Assembly (NCBI RefSeq): GCF_037203705.1
Contig: NZ_JBBCAT010000001.1
Location: 903,418 to 967,417, forward strand
DNA length: 64,000 nucleotides
Direction of reading: 5' to 3'
Origin: Prosthecomicrobium sp. N25
Lineage (GTDB): Bacteria; Pseudomonadota; Alphaproteobacteria; Rhizobiales; Ancalomicrobiaceae
In this document: in pieces, positions 10,104 through 19,122 of the stretch
Position numbering within the stretch: position 1 is the first letter of the stretch
How the letters are laid out: each line of letters starts with the position of its first letter
Position numbers and translations under genes: made by a program
Notes under the pieces: generated by a model
Seen by the model: only the letters and a program-made list of their open reading frames with translations
What the model was told of the DNA's origin: nothing
Database searches by the model: none

Positions 10104-11342
10104 TCACCCCAGGCGGCGATCGTATTCGAGGACCGCGTTGAGGAGAACCTGTGCCCCGGCGGCACACTCGTCGAAGCTGGTCGATTCCGCCTCGTTGTGA
10201 CTGATCCCACCCGCGCAAGGCACGAAGATCATCGTGGTCGGCGCCACCCGCGCCACGTAGGCCGCGTCGTGGCCTGCGCCCGACACCATGTCCCGGTGCG
10301 GGAAGCCCGCGCGCTCGGCGCCGATCCGGACGCAGTCGATCAGCGCCGGGGCGAAGCGGACGGCCGGCGAGTGCCAGATCCGCTTCTCCTCGTAGGCGAG
10401 CTTCAGCGGCGTCAGGATCTCCCCGAGCGCCTGCCGAAGCTTGCTCTCCATGACGTCCAGCACCGCGTCGTCCGGGTGCCGCAGGTCGACCGTGAAGAAG
10501 ACCTCGCCGGGGATGACGTTGCGGCTGTTCGGCCGGTTCTCGATCAGCCCGACCGTCCCGACCGCGTTCGGCGCATGCTCCTGCGCGATGGCGTCGATGC
10601 GGTCGATCATGCGCGCGGCGCCGAGGAGCGCGTTCTTGCGCAGGTACATCGGCGTCGCGCCCGTGTGGGCGTCCTGGCCCGTGACGGTCACCTCGTACCA
10701 GCGCATGCCCTGGACGCCCTGCACGACGCCGATCATCCGGCCCTCGTCCTCCAGGATCGGGCCCTGCTCGATATGCAGCTCGAACATCGCGCCGAACTTG
10801 TGCGCCCCGGCCTTTTCGGGTCCGCGATAGCCGATCCGCTCCAGCTCGTCGCCGTACCGGATCCCCTGCCGGTCCTCGCGGCTGTAGGCGAAGTCGGGCG
10901 TGAAGACGCCGGCATAGACCCCCGAGGCCAGCATCGCGGGCGCGAAGCGCGAGCCCTCCTCGTTGGCCCAGTTGACGATCTCGAGCGGCGCGTTGGTCTC
11001 GTAGCCGAGGTCGACGAGCGTCCGCATGGCCTCGAGCGCCCCGAGCACGCCCAGCACGCCGTCGAACTTGCCCCCCGTCGGCTGGGTGTCGAGGTGCGAT
11101 CCCATGGCGATCGGCAGGAGGTCGGCCCGCCTGCCGGGCCGGGTCGCGAACATGTTGCCGACCTCGTCGACCGTGACCCTGCAGCCGAGGGCCTCGGCCT
11201 CGGCCTTGAACCAGTCTCGGATCTGCTTGTCCTCGTCGGTGAGCGTCAGCCGCTTGATCCCGCCCTTCGGCGTGCCGCCGATCCGGGCCGTCTCCATCAG
11301 GCTGTCCCAGAGGCGTTGCGGGTTGATCTGGAGGTTCTGCAT
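10104..11342 (-). CDS. hyuC: Zn-dependent M20 hydrolase: N-carbamoyl-L-amino acid hydrolase / beta-ureidopropionase
   Basis: 412 residues of the peptidase M20 hydantoinase/carbamoylase family. Metal and catalytic motifs are [42 protein letters not shown], and the late GAGHDA and GISHNE. The family hydrolyses N-carbamoyl amino acids or N-carbamoyl-beta-alanine (the last step of reductive pyrimidine degradation); allantoate amidohydrolases are close relatives. The dihydropyrimidinase gene 168 bp upstream on the same strand favours the carbamoyl-beta-alanine or hydantoin role. The exact substrate is inference. Confidence 0.88.
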   Translation of the reverse strand: MQNLQINPQRLWDSLMETARIGGTPKGGIKRLTLTDEDKQIRDWFKAEAEALGCRVTVDEVGNMFATRPGRRADLLPIAMGSHLDTQPTGGKFDGVLGVLGALEAMRTLVDLGYETNAPLEIVNWANEEGSRFAPAMLASGVYAGVFTPDFAYSREDRQGIRYGDELERIGYRGPEKAGAHKFGAMFELHIEQGPILEDEGRMIGVVQGVQGMRWYEVTVTGQDAHTGATPMYLRKNALLGAARMIDRIDAIAQEHAPNAVGTVGLIENRPNSRNVIPGEVFFTVDLRHPDDAVLDVMESKLRQALGEILTPLKLAYEEKRIWHSPAVRFAPALIDCVRIGAERAGFPHRDMVSGAGHDAAYVARVAPTTMIFVPCAGGISHNEAESTSFDECAAGAQVLLNAVLEYDRRLG

Positions 11343-11510
11343 GGGAGGGCTCCATGGACGGAGGGGCGTGGCAGGGAAGGCCGGCGCGATCGCTCGACGG
11401 CAGGTCGCCGGACCAGGCTCACGGCCGAGACTCGTTACCCCGGGGAGTAACGTCCGGCGTCCTTCGCGCGCGAGAGGGCCGCCACCCCCGGCGGCCCGCC
11501 GCAGCCGCGG

Positions 11511-12965
11511 TCACGGCGTCACGTCCACCCGGGCCACCCCACGCGGCCGGTTCAGTTCCTTCCAGGTCGTGTTGGCGACGTGGATGGCCGGGAACGGGTC
11601 GCGCGCCACGTACTGGCCGTCGCCCTTCTCGGCCCGGAGGTCGCCCTCCTTCCAGGCGACGCGGCCGCCGGAGAGGACCACGACGGGCAGGCCCGTGCAG
11701 CGGTATCCCTCGAAGACGTTGTAGTCGATGCGGCTCACCTGCTTCGAGGCCGCGATGGTCTTCTCCGCCTTCGGGTCCCAGACCACCAGGTCCGCGTCGG
11801 ACCCGACCGCCACCGCGCCCTTGCGCGGGTAGACGTTCAGGATGCGCGCGATGTTGGCTGACGTGACGGCGACGAACTCCTCCTTGGTCAGGCGGCCGGT
11901 ATTGACGCCCGCCGTCCAGAGTACCGGCATGCGGTCCTCGAGCCCCCCCGTCCCGTTCGGGATCTTGCGGAAGTCGCCGAGCCCGATCCGCTTCTGCTCG
12001 GTGGTGAACGAACAATGGTCCGTCGCCACGACCTGCAGCGAGCCCGACATCAGGCCAGCCCACAGGCTGTCCTGGTGCCTCTTGTCGCGGAAGGGCGGCG
12101 ACATCACCCGTCGGGCGGCGTAGTCCCAGTCCTTGTTCAGGTATTCCCGGTCGTCCAGGACGAGATGCTGGATCAGCGGCTCGCCGAAGACGCGCTTGCC
12201 GGCCTCGCGCGCCCGCTTGATCGCCTCGTGGCTGTCCCGGCAGGACGTGTGCACCACGTAGAGCGGCGCCCCCACCATGTCGGCAATCATGATCGCCCGG
12301 TTGGTGGCCTCGCCCTCGACCTCCGGCGGCCGCGAGAAGGCGTGGCCCTCCGGCCCGGTCACGCCGCGCGCCATGGTGTCCTCCTGCATGCGGAAGACCA
12401 CGTCGCCGTTCTCCGCATGGACGAGCGGCATGGCGCCGAGCTGGGCGCAGCGGCTGAACGAGTGGTAGAGCTCGTCGTCGTTCACCATCAGGGCGCCCTT
12501 GTACGCCATGAAGTGCTTGAACGTGTTGATGCCGTAGGTCTTCACGACGGTTTCCATCTCGTCGAAGACCTGTTTGTCCCACCAGGTGACGGCCATGTGC
12601 AGGCCGTAGTCGGTCGCCGCCTTCTCGCCCTTGCGCCGCCAGTCCTGGTAGGCGGCGAGCATGGATTGGCCCGGGTTGGGGATGCAGAAGTCGACGATCA
12701 TGGTCGTGCCGCCCGACACGGCCGCCTTGGTGCCCCACTCGAAGTCGTCGGCGGAGACCTGGCCCATGAAGGGCAGTTCCATGTGGGTGTGCGGGTCGAT
12801 GCCGCCGGGCATCACGTAGCACCCGCCGGCGTCGATCACCTCCGCGCCCGCCGGGGCGTCGAGGCTCTCCCCGACGGCCACGATCGTCCCGCCCTCGACG
12901 AGCACGTCCGCCCGCCGGGAATGGTCATGGTTCACCACGGTACCGCCACGGATCAGGATGGTCAT
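11511..12965 (-). CDS. hydA: Dihydropyrimidinase / D-hydantoinase
   Basis: 484 residues, the normal family size. The cyclic amidohydrolase signature is complete: DPHTH (H59, H61) for metals, MAYKG with K156 as the lysine that becomes carboxylated, VHAENGD, VVHTSCRDSH and ATDHCSF (catalytic aspartate). It opens dihydrouracil, dihydrothymine or hydantoins. The product fits the neighbouring carbamoylase. The ATG lies 20 bases after the toxin gene stop with a GGGAG site, so it is probably read from the same transcript as the toxin-antitoxin pair. The dihydropyrimidine dehydrogenase genes for a full pyrimidine route are not in the window. Confidence 0.93.
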   Translation of the reverse strand: MTILIRGGTVVNHDHSRRADVLVEGGTIVAVGESLDAPAGAEVIDAGGCYVMPGGIDPHTHMELPFMGQVSADDFEWGTKAAVSGGTTMIVDFCIPNPGQSMLAAYQDWRRKGEKAATDYGLHMAVTWWDKQVFDEMETVVKTYGINTFKHFMAYKGALMVNDDELYHSFSRCAQLGAMPLVHAENGDVVFRMQEDTMARGVTGPEGHAFSRPPEVEGEATNRAIMIADMVGAPLYVVHTSCRDSHEAIKRAREAGKRVFGEPLIQHLVLDDREYLNKDWDYAARRVMSPPFRDKRHQDSLWAGLMSGSLQVVATDHCSFTTEQKRIGLGDFRKIPNGTGGLEDRMPVLWTAGVNTGRLTKEEFVAVTSANIARILNVYPRKGAVAVGSDADLVVWDPKAEKTIAASKQVSRIDYNVFEGYRCTGLPVVVLSGGRVAWKEGDLRAEKGDGQYVARDPFPAIHVANTTWKELNRPRGVARVDVTP

Positions 12966-12985
12966 GTCGGGGCTCCCGGCATCTG

Positions 12986-13453
12986 TCAGGTTGTCGCGTT
13001 CGATGGACCTGCTTCGGCGAGCACTGTCGCCAGCAGCGGGTGCATGGGTACGAGGAAGGGATTGATGATGGTACAGCCGAAGCGCTCGAATCCGGCATGC
13101 CCGTCCTCGGAGAGGAGGATCCGGCATCCCGCCTGGACGGCGCCGGCAAAGATCACCGCATCGAAGATCTGGAAGCCGTGTCGATCCACCAGTTCGAGGC
13201 CGAGTTGGAGCGCCGTTGTGTCGATTGGTGCCACGTCGTAGATCCGCATGAAGCCGGCGACAGTACGGCTCGCATACGACTTGTCGCGAGTCTTGCGGGC
13301 AAGAACGTAGTGAAGCTCGCTGAACACCAGGGCCGAGACGACGCAATCCTGTTCAGTCAGTCGGAGCAGGAGTTCAGCCGAGGATTCCCTCCTGCGCAGG
13401 TCGTCCAGACCGGCCGCATAGACGAGAATGTTTGTATCGAGGCCGACCTTCAC
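12986..13453 (-). CDS. vapC: PIN-domain toxin, VapC-like
   Basis: 155 residues with the PIN nuclease acidic set: D6 in GLDTNIL, E46 in FSELHYV, D98 in IFDAVI, and a late acidic pair in LLSEDGH. VapC toxins are Mg-dependent endoribonucleases held inactive by a cognate antitoxin. The start is GTG and overlaps the antitoxin stop by four bases (GTGA), the classic coupled layout. Base composition is less GC-rich than the metabolic genes on both sides, consistent with acquisition. The RNA target is unknown. Confidence 0.88.
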   Translation of the reverse strand: MKVGLDTNILVYAAGLDDLRRRESSAELLLRLTEQDCVVSALVFSELHYVLARKTRDKSYASRTVAGFMRIYDVAPIDTTALQLGLELVDRHGFQIFDAVIFAGAVQAGCRILLSEDGHAGFERFGCTIINPFLVPMHPLLATVLAEAGPSNATT

Positions 13454-13701
13454 AACAGCCGCTCGTCGTGGAGCTTGGCGCGATCGAACTTGCCGAGACC
13501 GAGCGGCGGCTGCTGACGCATTTCCTCGATCAGATCGAGCAATGCCTGCCGACGCCCCTCCGGAGACGAAATCTTGGCAGGTGGCATGATCGTCGCCACG
13601 ACCTCCGAGCCGTCGACGATCTGGATCGGGCCCTCCTTGCGAACGTCTGCGATCACGTCCGCGAAATTGCTGCCCGCTTCTTTGACGCTCATCCTACGCA
13701 T
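13450..13701 (-). CDS. vapB: Phd/YefM-type antitoxin partner of the PIN toxin
   Basis: 83 residues. The N-terminal half (MSVKEAGSNFADVIADVRKE, then IQIVDGSEVVATIMP) matches the Phd/YefM DNA-binding fold. The C-terminal half (LLDLIEEMRQQ, LGKFDRAKLHDE) would wrap the toxin. I chose the ATG at 13701 because GGAG lies seven bases upstream; an ATG nine bases further in is possible. Such antitoxins normally repress their own promoter, but only about 60 bp separate the gene from the upstream substrate-binding protein. Confidence 0.85.
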   Translation of the reverse strand: MRRMSVKEAGSNFADVIADVRKEGPIQIVDGSEVVATIMPPAKISSPEGRRQALLDLIEEMRQQPPLGLGKFDRAKLHDERLL

Positions 13702-13728
13702 TTGGTGGCTCCGATCCGACGAGGGGAT

Positions 13729-13754
13729 CGGGTGTCCGGTCGTTCGGACACCCG
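13729..13754 (-). terminator. Hairpin between ABC transporter and toxin-antitoxin genes
   Basis: A perfect 10-bp stem (CGGGTGTCCG with its complement, loop GTCGTT) starts ten bases after the substrate-binding-protein stop. There is no T run, so it may be a weak terminator or an mRNA 3'-end stabiliser. It marks a boundary between the importer operon and vapBC-hydA-hyuC. Confidence 0.5.
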
Positions 13755-13763
13755 ACTTTGACT

Positions 13764-14762
13764 CTACTTGATCCCGGCCGCGTCCGTCACCGCCGCGGTC
13801 CACGCCCCCTTCGGCTCCTTGGTGATCACCGGGGCCTCGCCGCCGGCGGTCAGGAGGGTCTTGACGGTCACGGCGTAGTCGGCCGGGTCGAGCTTGCCGC
13901 TGGAGCCCTCGGTGAGCTTGTTGATCTCGCCCATCATGCGCACCTGGTGCTTCTCGGTCTGCGCGCCCGTCGTGTCGTTGTCGAGCACGATCTTGGCCGC
14001 CTCCTTCGGGTTGGCGCGGGCCCAGTCCCATCCCTTCATCGAAGCCTTGACGAACTTGCCCATCCGCTCGACGAACTTCGGGTCCTTGAGCTTCTCCTCG
14101 GAGGCGTAGAGGCCGTCTTCCATCGTGGCGACGCCCTGGTCGGCATACTTGAAGGTGACGAGGTCCTCGGCCTTGAGGCCCGCGTCGATGACCTGCCAGT
14201 ATTCGTTGTAGGTCATCGTCGAGATGCATTCGGCCTGCTTCTGCAGGATCGGGTCGACGTTGAAGCCCTGCTTGACGACCTTCACGCCGCCCGCCGACCC
14301 GTCGGTCTTGATGCCGAGCCGGGCCATCCAGGCCATGAACGGATACTCGTTGCCGAAGAACCAGACACCCAGCGTCTTGCCCTTGAAGTCGTCCGGCGAC
14401 TTGATGCCCGACTCCTTCCGGCAGGTCAGCATCATGCCGGACCGCTTGAACGGCTGCGCGATGTTGACGAGCGGCACGCCCTTCTCGCGCGCGGCGAGCG
14501 CGGCCGGCATCCACTCGACGATCACGTCCGCCCCGCCGCCGGCGAGCACCTGCGGGGGCGCGATGTCGGGGCCGCCCGGCTTGATGGTCACGTCGAGGCC
14601 GGCCTCCTTGTAGAAGCCCTTGTCCTTGGCGACGTAGTAGCCGGCGAACTGGGCCTGCGTGACCCACTTCAGCTGCAGCGTCACCTTCTCCTGTGCCCAG
14701 GCGGCGGACCCGCCGAGGCCCGTGGCGGCGAGGATTCCGAGGGTCACCAATGCTCTTTTCAT
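13764..14762 (-). CDS. ABC transporter substrate-binding protein, NMT1/THI5-like
   Basis: 332 residues with a signal peptide (MKRALVTLGILAATG, cleavage likely after AWA) and the NMT1/THI5 (SsuA/ThiY-like) periplasmic fold: LKWVTQAQFAGYYVAKDKGF, AGLDVTIKPGG, VLAGGGADVIVEWMPAAL. It binds a small ligand for the two permeases and ATPase encoded upstream. Family members carry thiamine or pyrimidine precursors, riboflavin or sulfonates. The adjoining hydantoinase and carbamoylase genes suggest a pyrimidine-like ligand. An in-frame GTG nine bases upstream is too close to the GAGGAG site, so I use the ATG. Confidence 0.9.
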   Translation of the reverse strand: MKRALVTLGILAATGLGGSAAWAQEKVTLQLKWVTQAQFAGYYVAKDKGFYKEAGLDVTIKPGGPDIAPPQVLAGGGADVIVEWMPAALAAREKGVPLVNIAQPFKRSGMMLTCRKESGIKSPDDFKGKTLGVWFFGNEYPFMAWMARLGIKTDGSAGGVKVVKQGFNVDPILQKQAECISTMTYNEYWQVIDAGLKAEDLVTFKYADQGVATMEDGLYASEEKLKDPKFVERMGKFVKASMKGWDWARANPKEAAKIVLDNDTTGAQTEKHQVRMMGEINKLTEGSSGKLDPADYAVTVKTLLTAGGEAPVITKEPKGAWTAAVTDAAGIK

Positions 14763-14801
14763 GCGACGCACTCCTCTCCACGAAAGACGCGCCTGCCGGC
14801 C

Positions 14802-15794
14802 CTAGCGACGCCGGTAGGACGGATGCCAGAAGGTGACGGCCCGCTCGGCCAGGGCGAGGAGACCGTAGAAGAGCGATCCGGTGACCGCCGCGACGGCGAT
14901 CTCGGCCCAGACCATGTCGAGACTCATACGCCCCACCTCGGTCGAGATGCGGAAGCCCATTCCGACCACCGGCGTGCCGAAGAACTCGGCCACGATGGCG
15001 CCGATCAGCGCCAGCGTCGAGTTGATCTTGAGGCCGTTGAAGACGAACGGCATGGCGGCGGGAAGCCGCAGCTTGAGGAGCGTCTGCAGGTAGCCGGCCC
15101 CGTAGGAGCGCATCAGGTCGAGCTCCAGCCGGCCCGCGGCCTGCAGGCCAGCCACCGTGTTCACCAGCGCCGGGAAGAAGGTCATGATCACCACGACGGC
15201 GACCTTGGACGGCCAGTCGAAGCCGAACCACATGACCATGATGGGCGCGATGCCGATCATCGGCAGCGCCGACACGAAGTTGCCGATCGGGATCAGCCCG
15301 CGCGCCAGGAACGGCACCCGGTCGCACAGAATCGCGATCAGGAACCCGGCCGCCGACCCGCAGATCCACCCGGGGATGACGGCCCTCAGCACGGTCTGGA
15401 CGAAATCGTCCCTGAGCGTCGGCACGGCCTGGGCGATGCGGGCCCCGATGGCGGAGGGGGCCGGCATCAGCACGGACGGCACGCCCGCCCCGACGGTCAC
15501 CACCTCCCACAGGAAGATCAGGAAGGCGCCGAACAGCACCGGCACGATCAGGTCCACGGCCCGCCGGCCGAAGGCGACCGGCGGCGCCGCCGCGGCGAAG
15601 CGCGCCGTGACCAGCCAGGCGAACAGCCACAGGCCGACGACCGCCCCCCAGAACCAGCCCGGTGCCGCGCCCGCCACGTCCGGCCGGTGCACGTAGTCGA
15701 GCGCCGCCGCACTCCCGACGAGGAGGAGGACCAGGCCGACCATGGCGCCCGGCAGGGCGTCGCCGCCCCTGAGCCCGCCCGAGGACGCGGTCAC
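14802..15794 (-). CDS. ABC transporter permease (BPD_transp_1)
   Basis: 330 residues with an N-terminal pair of hydrophobic segments followed by the permease domain. The ATPase-contact (EAA) loop is around LDLMRSYGAGYLQTLLKLRLPAAMP. Its GTG start overlaps the stop of the second permease (GTGA), giving coupled expression. With that permease, the ATPase and the binding protein it forms one importer of the nitrate/sulfonate/pyrimidine-precursor class. The extra N-terminal helices make it longer than typical 250-residue SsuC-like permeases. Confidence 0.9.
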   Translation of the reverse strand: MTASSGGLRGGDALPGAMVGLVLLLVGSAAALDYVHRPDVAGAAPGWFWGAVVGLWLFAWLVTARFAAAAPPVAFGRRAVDLIVPVLFGAFLIFLWEVVTVGAGVPSVLMPAPSAIGARIAQAVPTLRDDFVQTVLRAVIPGWICGSAAGFLIAILCDRVPFLARGLIPIGNFVSALPMIGIAPIMVMWFGFDWPSKVAVVVIMTFFPALVNTVAGLQAAGRLELDLMRSYGAGYLQTLLKLRLPAAMPFVFNGLKINSTLALIGAIVAEFFGTPVVGMGFRISTEVGRMSLDMVWAEIAVAAVTGSLFYGLLALAERAVTFWHPSYRRR

Positions 15795-16756
15795 GGCCGG
15801 CCCCCCATGGCGCGCATCGTCAGCCGTTCGGCGAGCCCGACCGTCCCCACCGCCAGCGCCGCCAGGACCGCGGCGGCGAAGAGGGCGGCCCAGATCTGGA
15901 CGGTCTGCCCGTAGTAGGAGCCGGTCAGCAGCCGCGCCCCGAGCCCCGCCTGGGCGCCCGTCGGCAGCTCGCCCACGATCGCCCCCACGAGGCTGATCGC
16001 CACCGCCACCTTCAGGCTCGCGAACAGGAACGGCAGCGAGGCCGGCCAGCGCAGCTTCCAGAAGGTTTGCGCCGTCGAGGCGTTGTAGGTCCGCATGAGG
16101 TCGAGGTCGATCACCGCCGGCGACGTCAGCCCCTTCACCATGCCGATGGTCACCGGGAAGAAGCAGAGATAGGCGGAGATGATCGACTTCGGGACGAGGC
16201 CCGTCACGCCGAGCGACCCGAGCACCACGATGACGATCGGCGCCACCGCCAGGATGGGCACCGTCTGGGACGCGATGATCCAGGGCAGCAGGCTCTTCTC
16301 GAGCGACCGGACGTGCACGATGAGGACGGCGAGCCCCGTTCCCAGCACGGCGCCGAGGAGGAAGCCGAGCAGCGTCGAGGAGAGCGTCGTCCAGGCGTGG
16401 AACAGCAGGTTGCGCGGCGTCCAGCGGATCTCGCAGGCGAAGAACGCCTCGAGGAGGGGCCGCTCCTCGTCGAGCCGCCCGCAGGTCGAGGTCCTGAGCT
16501 CCAGGGCGATCTGATGGGGCGAGGGGAGGACCGGCCGCTCCAGGCTCCAGGCGGCCTGGTAGCGCGCCAGGAGCGTGCCCTCCGTCGGCATCGCCGGCAG
16601 GCCGGCATTCATCGGCAGGCAGGCGACGTACCAGCCCGCCAGGATCAGGAGCACGACGGTCAGGACCGGGACGGTACTGCCGGGCGCGCGCGCCGCCGGG
16701 CGCGCCTTGGCCCGGCTCGCGTCCGGATCCGGCCCGGCGAGCGCCTCAGTCGTCAT
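15791..16756 (-). CDS. ABC transporter permease (BPD_transp_1)
   Basis: 321 residues. One N-terminal membrane segment (VLTVVLLILAGWYVA) is followed by an extracytoplasmic stretch with two cysteines (TSTCGRLDE, FFACEIRW) that could form a disulfide. The permease core then carries the coupling loop LDLMRTYNASTAQTFWKLRWPASLP. It pairs with the permease encoded just downstream. The gene overlaps the ATPase stop by 11 bases and the next permease start by four, so the order ATPase-permease-permease-binding protein is a tight operon. Confidence 0.9.
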   Translation of the reverse strand: MTTEALAGPDPDASRAKARPAARAPGSTVPVLTVVLLILAGWYVACLPMNAGLPAMPTEGTLLARYQAAWSLERPVLPSPHQIALELRTSTCGRLDEERPLLEAFFACEIRWTPRNLLFHAWTTLSSTLLGFLLGAVLGTGLAVLIVHVRSLEKSLLPWIIASQTVPILAVAPIVIVVLGSLGVTGLVPKSIISAYLCFFPVTIGMVKGLTSPAVIDLDLMRTYNASTAQTFWKLRWPASLPFLFASLKVAVAISLVGAIVGELPTGAQAGLGARLLTGSYYGQTVQIWAALFAAAVLAALAVGTVGLAERLTMRAMGGRP

Positions 16757-17573
16757 AGGAATGCCCGGCCCGCAGGCCCTCGCGCACCCGGTGCGCGACC
16801 TTGAGGAACGCCGGCGTCTCGCGGATGTCGAGCGTCCGCTCGCGCGGCAGCTCGGTGTCGATGACGTCGATGATGCGCCCCGGCCGCGGGCTCATCACCA
16901 CGATCCGCGTCGACAGGAACACCGCCTCGGGGATCGAATGGGTCACGAACACGACCGTCTTGCGGGTCTCCCGCCACAGGCGGAGGAGCTGCTCGTTGAG
17001 CTTGTCGCGCACGATCTCGTCGAGCGCTCCGAAGGGTTCGTCCATGAGCAGGAGCCGCGGGTCGAACGACAGGGCACGGGCGATCGAGGCGCGCTGCTGC
17101 ATCCCGCCGGAGAGCTGCCAGGGATACTTCTTCTCGAAGCCCTTGAGGTTGACGAGTTCGAGATTGCGCAGCGCCCGCGCCCGCCGCTCCGCCCGCGGCA
17201 CGCCGAAGATCTCGAGCGGCAGCATCACGTTCTTCTCGACCGTGCGCCAGGGATAGAGGCCGGGGGCCTGGAACACGTAGCCGTACTGCCGCTTCTCCCG
17301 GGCCTCGCGCGGCGACCAGCCGTTCACCCGGACCTCGCCGGCGGTCGCCTGCTCGAGATCAGCGATGACGCGCAGGAGCGTGGTCTTGCCGCAGCCGGAC
17401 GGGCCGATCAGCGACACGAATTCGCCCGGCATGATCTGGAGGTCGACGTCCTTCAGCGCGTAGACGGGCCCGTCCGCGGTGTCGAAGGTGAGCGACAGCC
17501 GCCGCGTGCCGACCGCCGGCGGAATGCCCCCCGGTGCCCGATCGCCCGCCGTCCGCTCCTCGACGCCCGCCAT
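16746..17573 (-). CDS. ABC transporter ATP-binding protein, SsuB/TauB/ThiZ-like
   Basis: 275 residues with all ABC motifs: Walker A GPSGCGKTT, Q-loop YVFQAPGLYPW, signature LSGGMQQRASIA, Walker B LLLMDEPFGALD and the H-loop VTHSIPEA. It powers the importer whose permeases and binding protein follow. It is the first gene of the operon; a RutR-like inverted repeat lies about 30 bp upstream of the ATG, inside the probable promoter region. The ribosome site (AGGGA) is modest. Confidence 0.93.
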   Translation of the reverse strand: MAGVEERTAGDRAPGGIPPAVGTRRLSLTFDTADGPVYALKDVDLQIMPGEFVSLIGPSGCGKTTLLRVIADLEQATAGEVRVNGWSPREAREKRQYGYVFQAPGLYPWRTVEKNVMLPLEIFGVPRAERRARALRNLELVNLKGFEKKYPWQLSGGMQQRASIARALSFDPRLLLMDEPFGALDEIVRDKLNEQLLRLWRETRKTVVFVTHSIPEAVFLSTRIVVMSPRPGRIIDVIDTELPRERTLDIRETPAFLKVAHRVREGLRAGHSYDD

Positions 17574-17910
17574 GCCATGCCGTCCCTGCCTCTAGGGGAG
17601 ATTTGATCAAACGGACAAAAACGGTGCAAGCCGAAAAACCGGGCTCGCGGCGAAATCTAAGGCCGCCTGCGCGGCTTGTCGACGGAAGCTCGGGCGGACG
17701 CGCGGGAGCCTTGCGGAAATTGTGAAGCATCGTGCCCGAATTCAGGGCGGCGGCGTTGACTTCCGCCGGGAATGATCCGATTTTCTGCCGACCGGCAACC
17801 GTGCTGTTTTCAGTCGGATCGGCGGCCCCGGCGTATTCCGCGCGCGGGGCTTTCCGTGTCCTGGAACGCAGACTTGCCGGACCTTGCAATGTCGAGAGGA
17901 GTCAACGACC
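17574..17910. other. Divergent intergenic region: ABC operon / infC leader (337 bp)
   Basis: No gene is seen. On the left it holds the importer promoter and a candidate operator (17602-17619). On the right TTGACT at 17756-17761 followed 17 bases later by GATTTT is a plausible sigma-70 promoter for infC. That would give a leader of roughly 120 nt before its ATT start. Such a leader leaves room for autoregulation, but I did not fold it. Confidence 0.45.
17602..17619. promoter_or_regulatory. Candidate RutR-like operator upstream of the ABC importer
   Basis: The 18-bp element TTTGATCA-AA-CGGACAAA resembles the RutR-type pyrimidine-regulator palindrome TTTGACCA-NN-TGGTCAAA, with three mismatches in the 16 fixed positions. 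Its place 30 bp before the first importer gene fits repression of a pyrimidine-uptake operon. The match is by eye and no regulator gene of this family is in the window. Confidence 0.35.
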
Positions 17911-18450
17911 ATTCGCCGACCGTTCCGCGCGCCCGTGCCCCCCAAAGAGGGGCCCCGTATCAACCGGGAAATCCGAGGGGTTCCCCAGGTTCAGCTCATC
18001 GACGACGAAGGCAAGAACCTCGGTGTGATCGCCTTCTTCGACGCCCTGACCATGGCCGAGGAGGCCGGCCTCGACCTCGTCGAGATCGCGCCCCAGTCCG
18101 TGCCGCCCGTCTGCAAGATCCTGGATTTCGGCCGCTACAAGTACCAGGCGCAGAAGAAGGCCGCCGAGGCGCGCAAGAACCAGAAGGTGGTCGAGATCAA
18201 GGAAATCAAGCTCCGCCCGAACATCGACGACCACGATTACGGCGTGAAGATGCGTCAGTCGCGCGGGTTCTTCGAGGAAGGCGACAAGGTCAAGATCACG
18301 CTCCGCTTCCGCGGCCGCGAGATGGCGCATCAGGAACTCGGCTTCCAGCTTCTCGACCGCGTCCGCGCCGACCTCGGCGACATCGCCAAGGTGGAATCGG
18401 AGCCGCGCTTCGAGGGGCGCCAGATGATCATGATCCTGACGCCCCGGTGA
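17911..18450 (+). CDS. infC: Translation initiation factor IF-3, ATT start codon
   Basis: 179 residues when started at ATT (17911), the only codon that both follows AGGAG (nine bases) and gives the usual alphaproteobacterial N-terminus ([18 protein letters not shown]). Family motifs include [28 protein letters not shown] and [14 protein letters not shown]-3 keeps 30S subunits free and proofreads the start codon and initiator tRNA. Use of a non-canonical AUU start is the known basis of IF-3 autoregulation, because IF-3 rejects its own start when abundant. Unlike in E. coli, rpmI-rplT is not downstream; it lies about 44 kb away. Confidence 0.93.
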   Translation: MRRPFRAPVPPKEGPRINREIRGVPQVQLIDDEGKNLGVIAFFDALTMAEEAGLDLVEIAPQSVPPVCKILDFGRYKYQAQKKAAEARKNQKVVEIKEIKLRPNIDDHDYGVKMRQSRGFFEEGDKVKITLRFRGREMAHQELGFQLLDRVRADLGDIAKVESEPRFEGRQMIMILTPR

Positions 18451-18547
18451 GCCGGAGCCTGTCGGGTCCCGGGCGGGGCGGCGGCCTCGCCCGTCCCCCT
18501 GCCGCCGGGTGCCGGGCCACGCGCCGGGCCCGTGGAGGCCACGCCCC

Positions 18548-19090
18548 ATGACGGACCAGACCCGCGCGGTGCGCTGGCGGTCCCCCGACGGCGGCCTCGA
18601 GCACCTCAGCCTGAAGATCGCCGAGACCGGCGTCACCGCCGAGGGCGTCGTCATCGGCGGCGCCGGGGAGACCGCCTTCGGGCTCCGCTACCGGATCGTC
18701 TTCGACGCCGGCTGGGCTGCGGTGCGCAGCCTGCACCTCACCGTCCTGGGCGGCCCGACCCTGGCGCTGCGCCACGACGGCTACGGCGAATGGAGCGACC
18801 AGGAGGGCCGGAAGCGCAAGGAATTCTCCGGCCTCCTCGACATCGACGTCGCCGCCATCCCGCTCGGCTTCGTCGCGACCGTCGCCCGCCAGGCCTGGAA
18901 GGCCGGCAAGACGCAGGACGCCGAGGTGCTCCGGATCGCGGTCCCGAGTCTCGAGCCGACCCGCGCCCGGCTCCGTATCGCCTGCCGCGAGGCCGGCCGC
19001 GCCTACGAGCTGGACGGAGCCCCCGTGACCCTGGGCGAAGACGGCCTGGTGACCGCCTGGGCCGGCCGCTGCGAGCGCATCGAGGCCTGA
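18548..19090 (+). CDS. Putative glycolipid-binding family protein (DUF1089)
   Basis: 180 residues that look like the PF06475 family: an N-terminal AVRWRSPDGGLEHLSL, FGLRYRIVFDAGWAAVRSL, and a middle GYGEWSDQEG followed by LDIDVAAIPLGF. No signal peptide is present, so it is probably cytosolic. Members are called glycolipid-binding from structural similarity; the role is not established. GGAGG precedes the ATG. It follows infC by about 100 bp and may be on the same transcript. Confidence 0.8.
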   Translation: MTDQTRAVRWRSPDGGLEHLSLKIAETGVTAEGVVIGGAGETAFGLRYRIVFDAGWAAVRSLHLTVLGGPTLALRHDGYGEWSDQEGRKRKEFSGLLDIDVAAIPLGFVATVARQAWKAGKTQDAEVLRIAVPSLEPTRARLRIACREAGRAYELDGAPVTLGEDGLVTAWAGRCERIEA

Positions 19091-19122
19091 GAGGCCGGTG
19101 GACAGCAACGGCCGCCTGGTCG

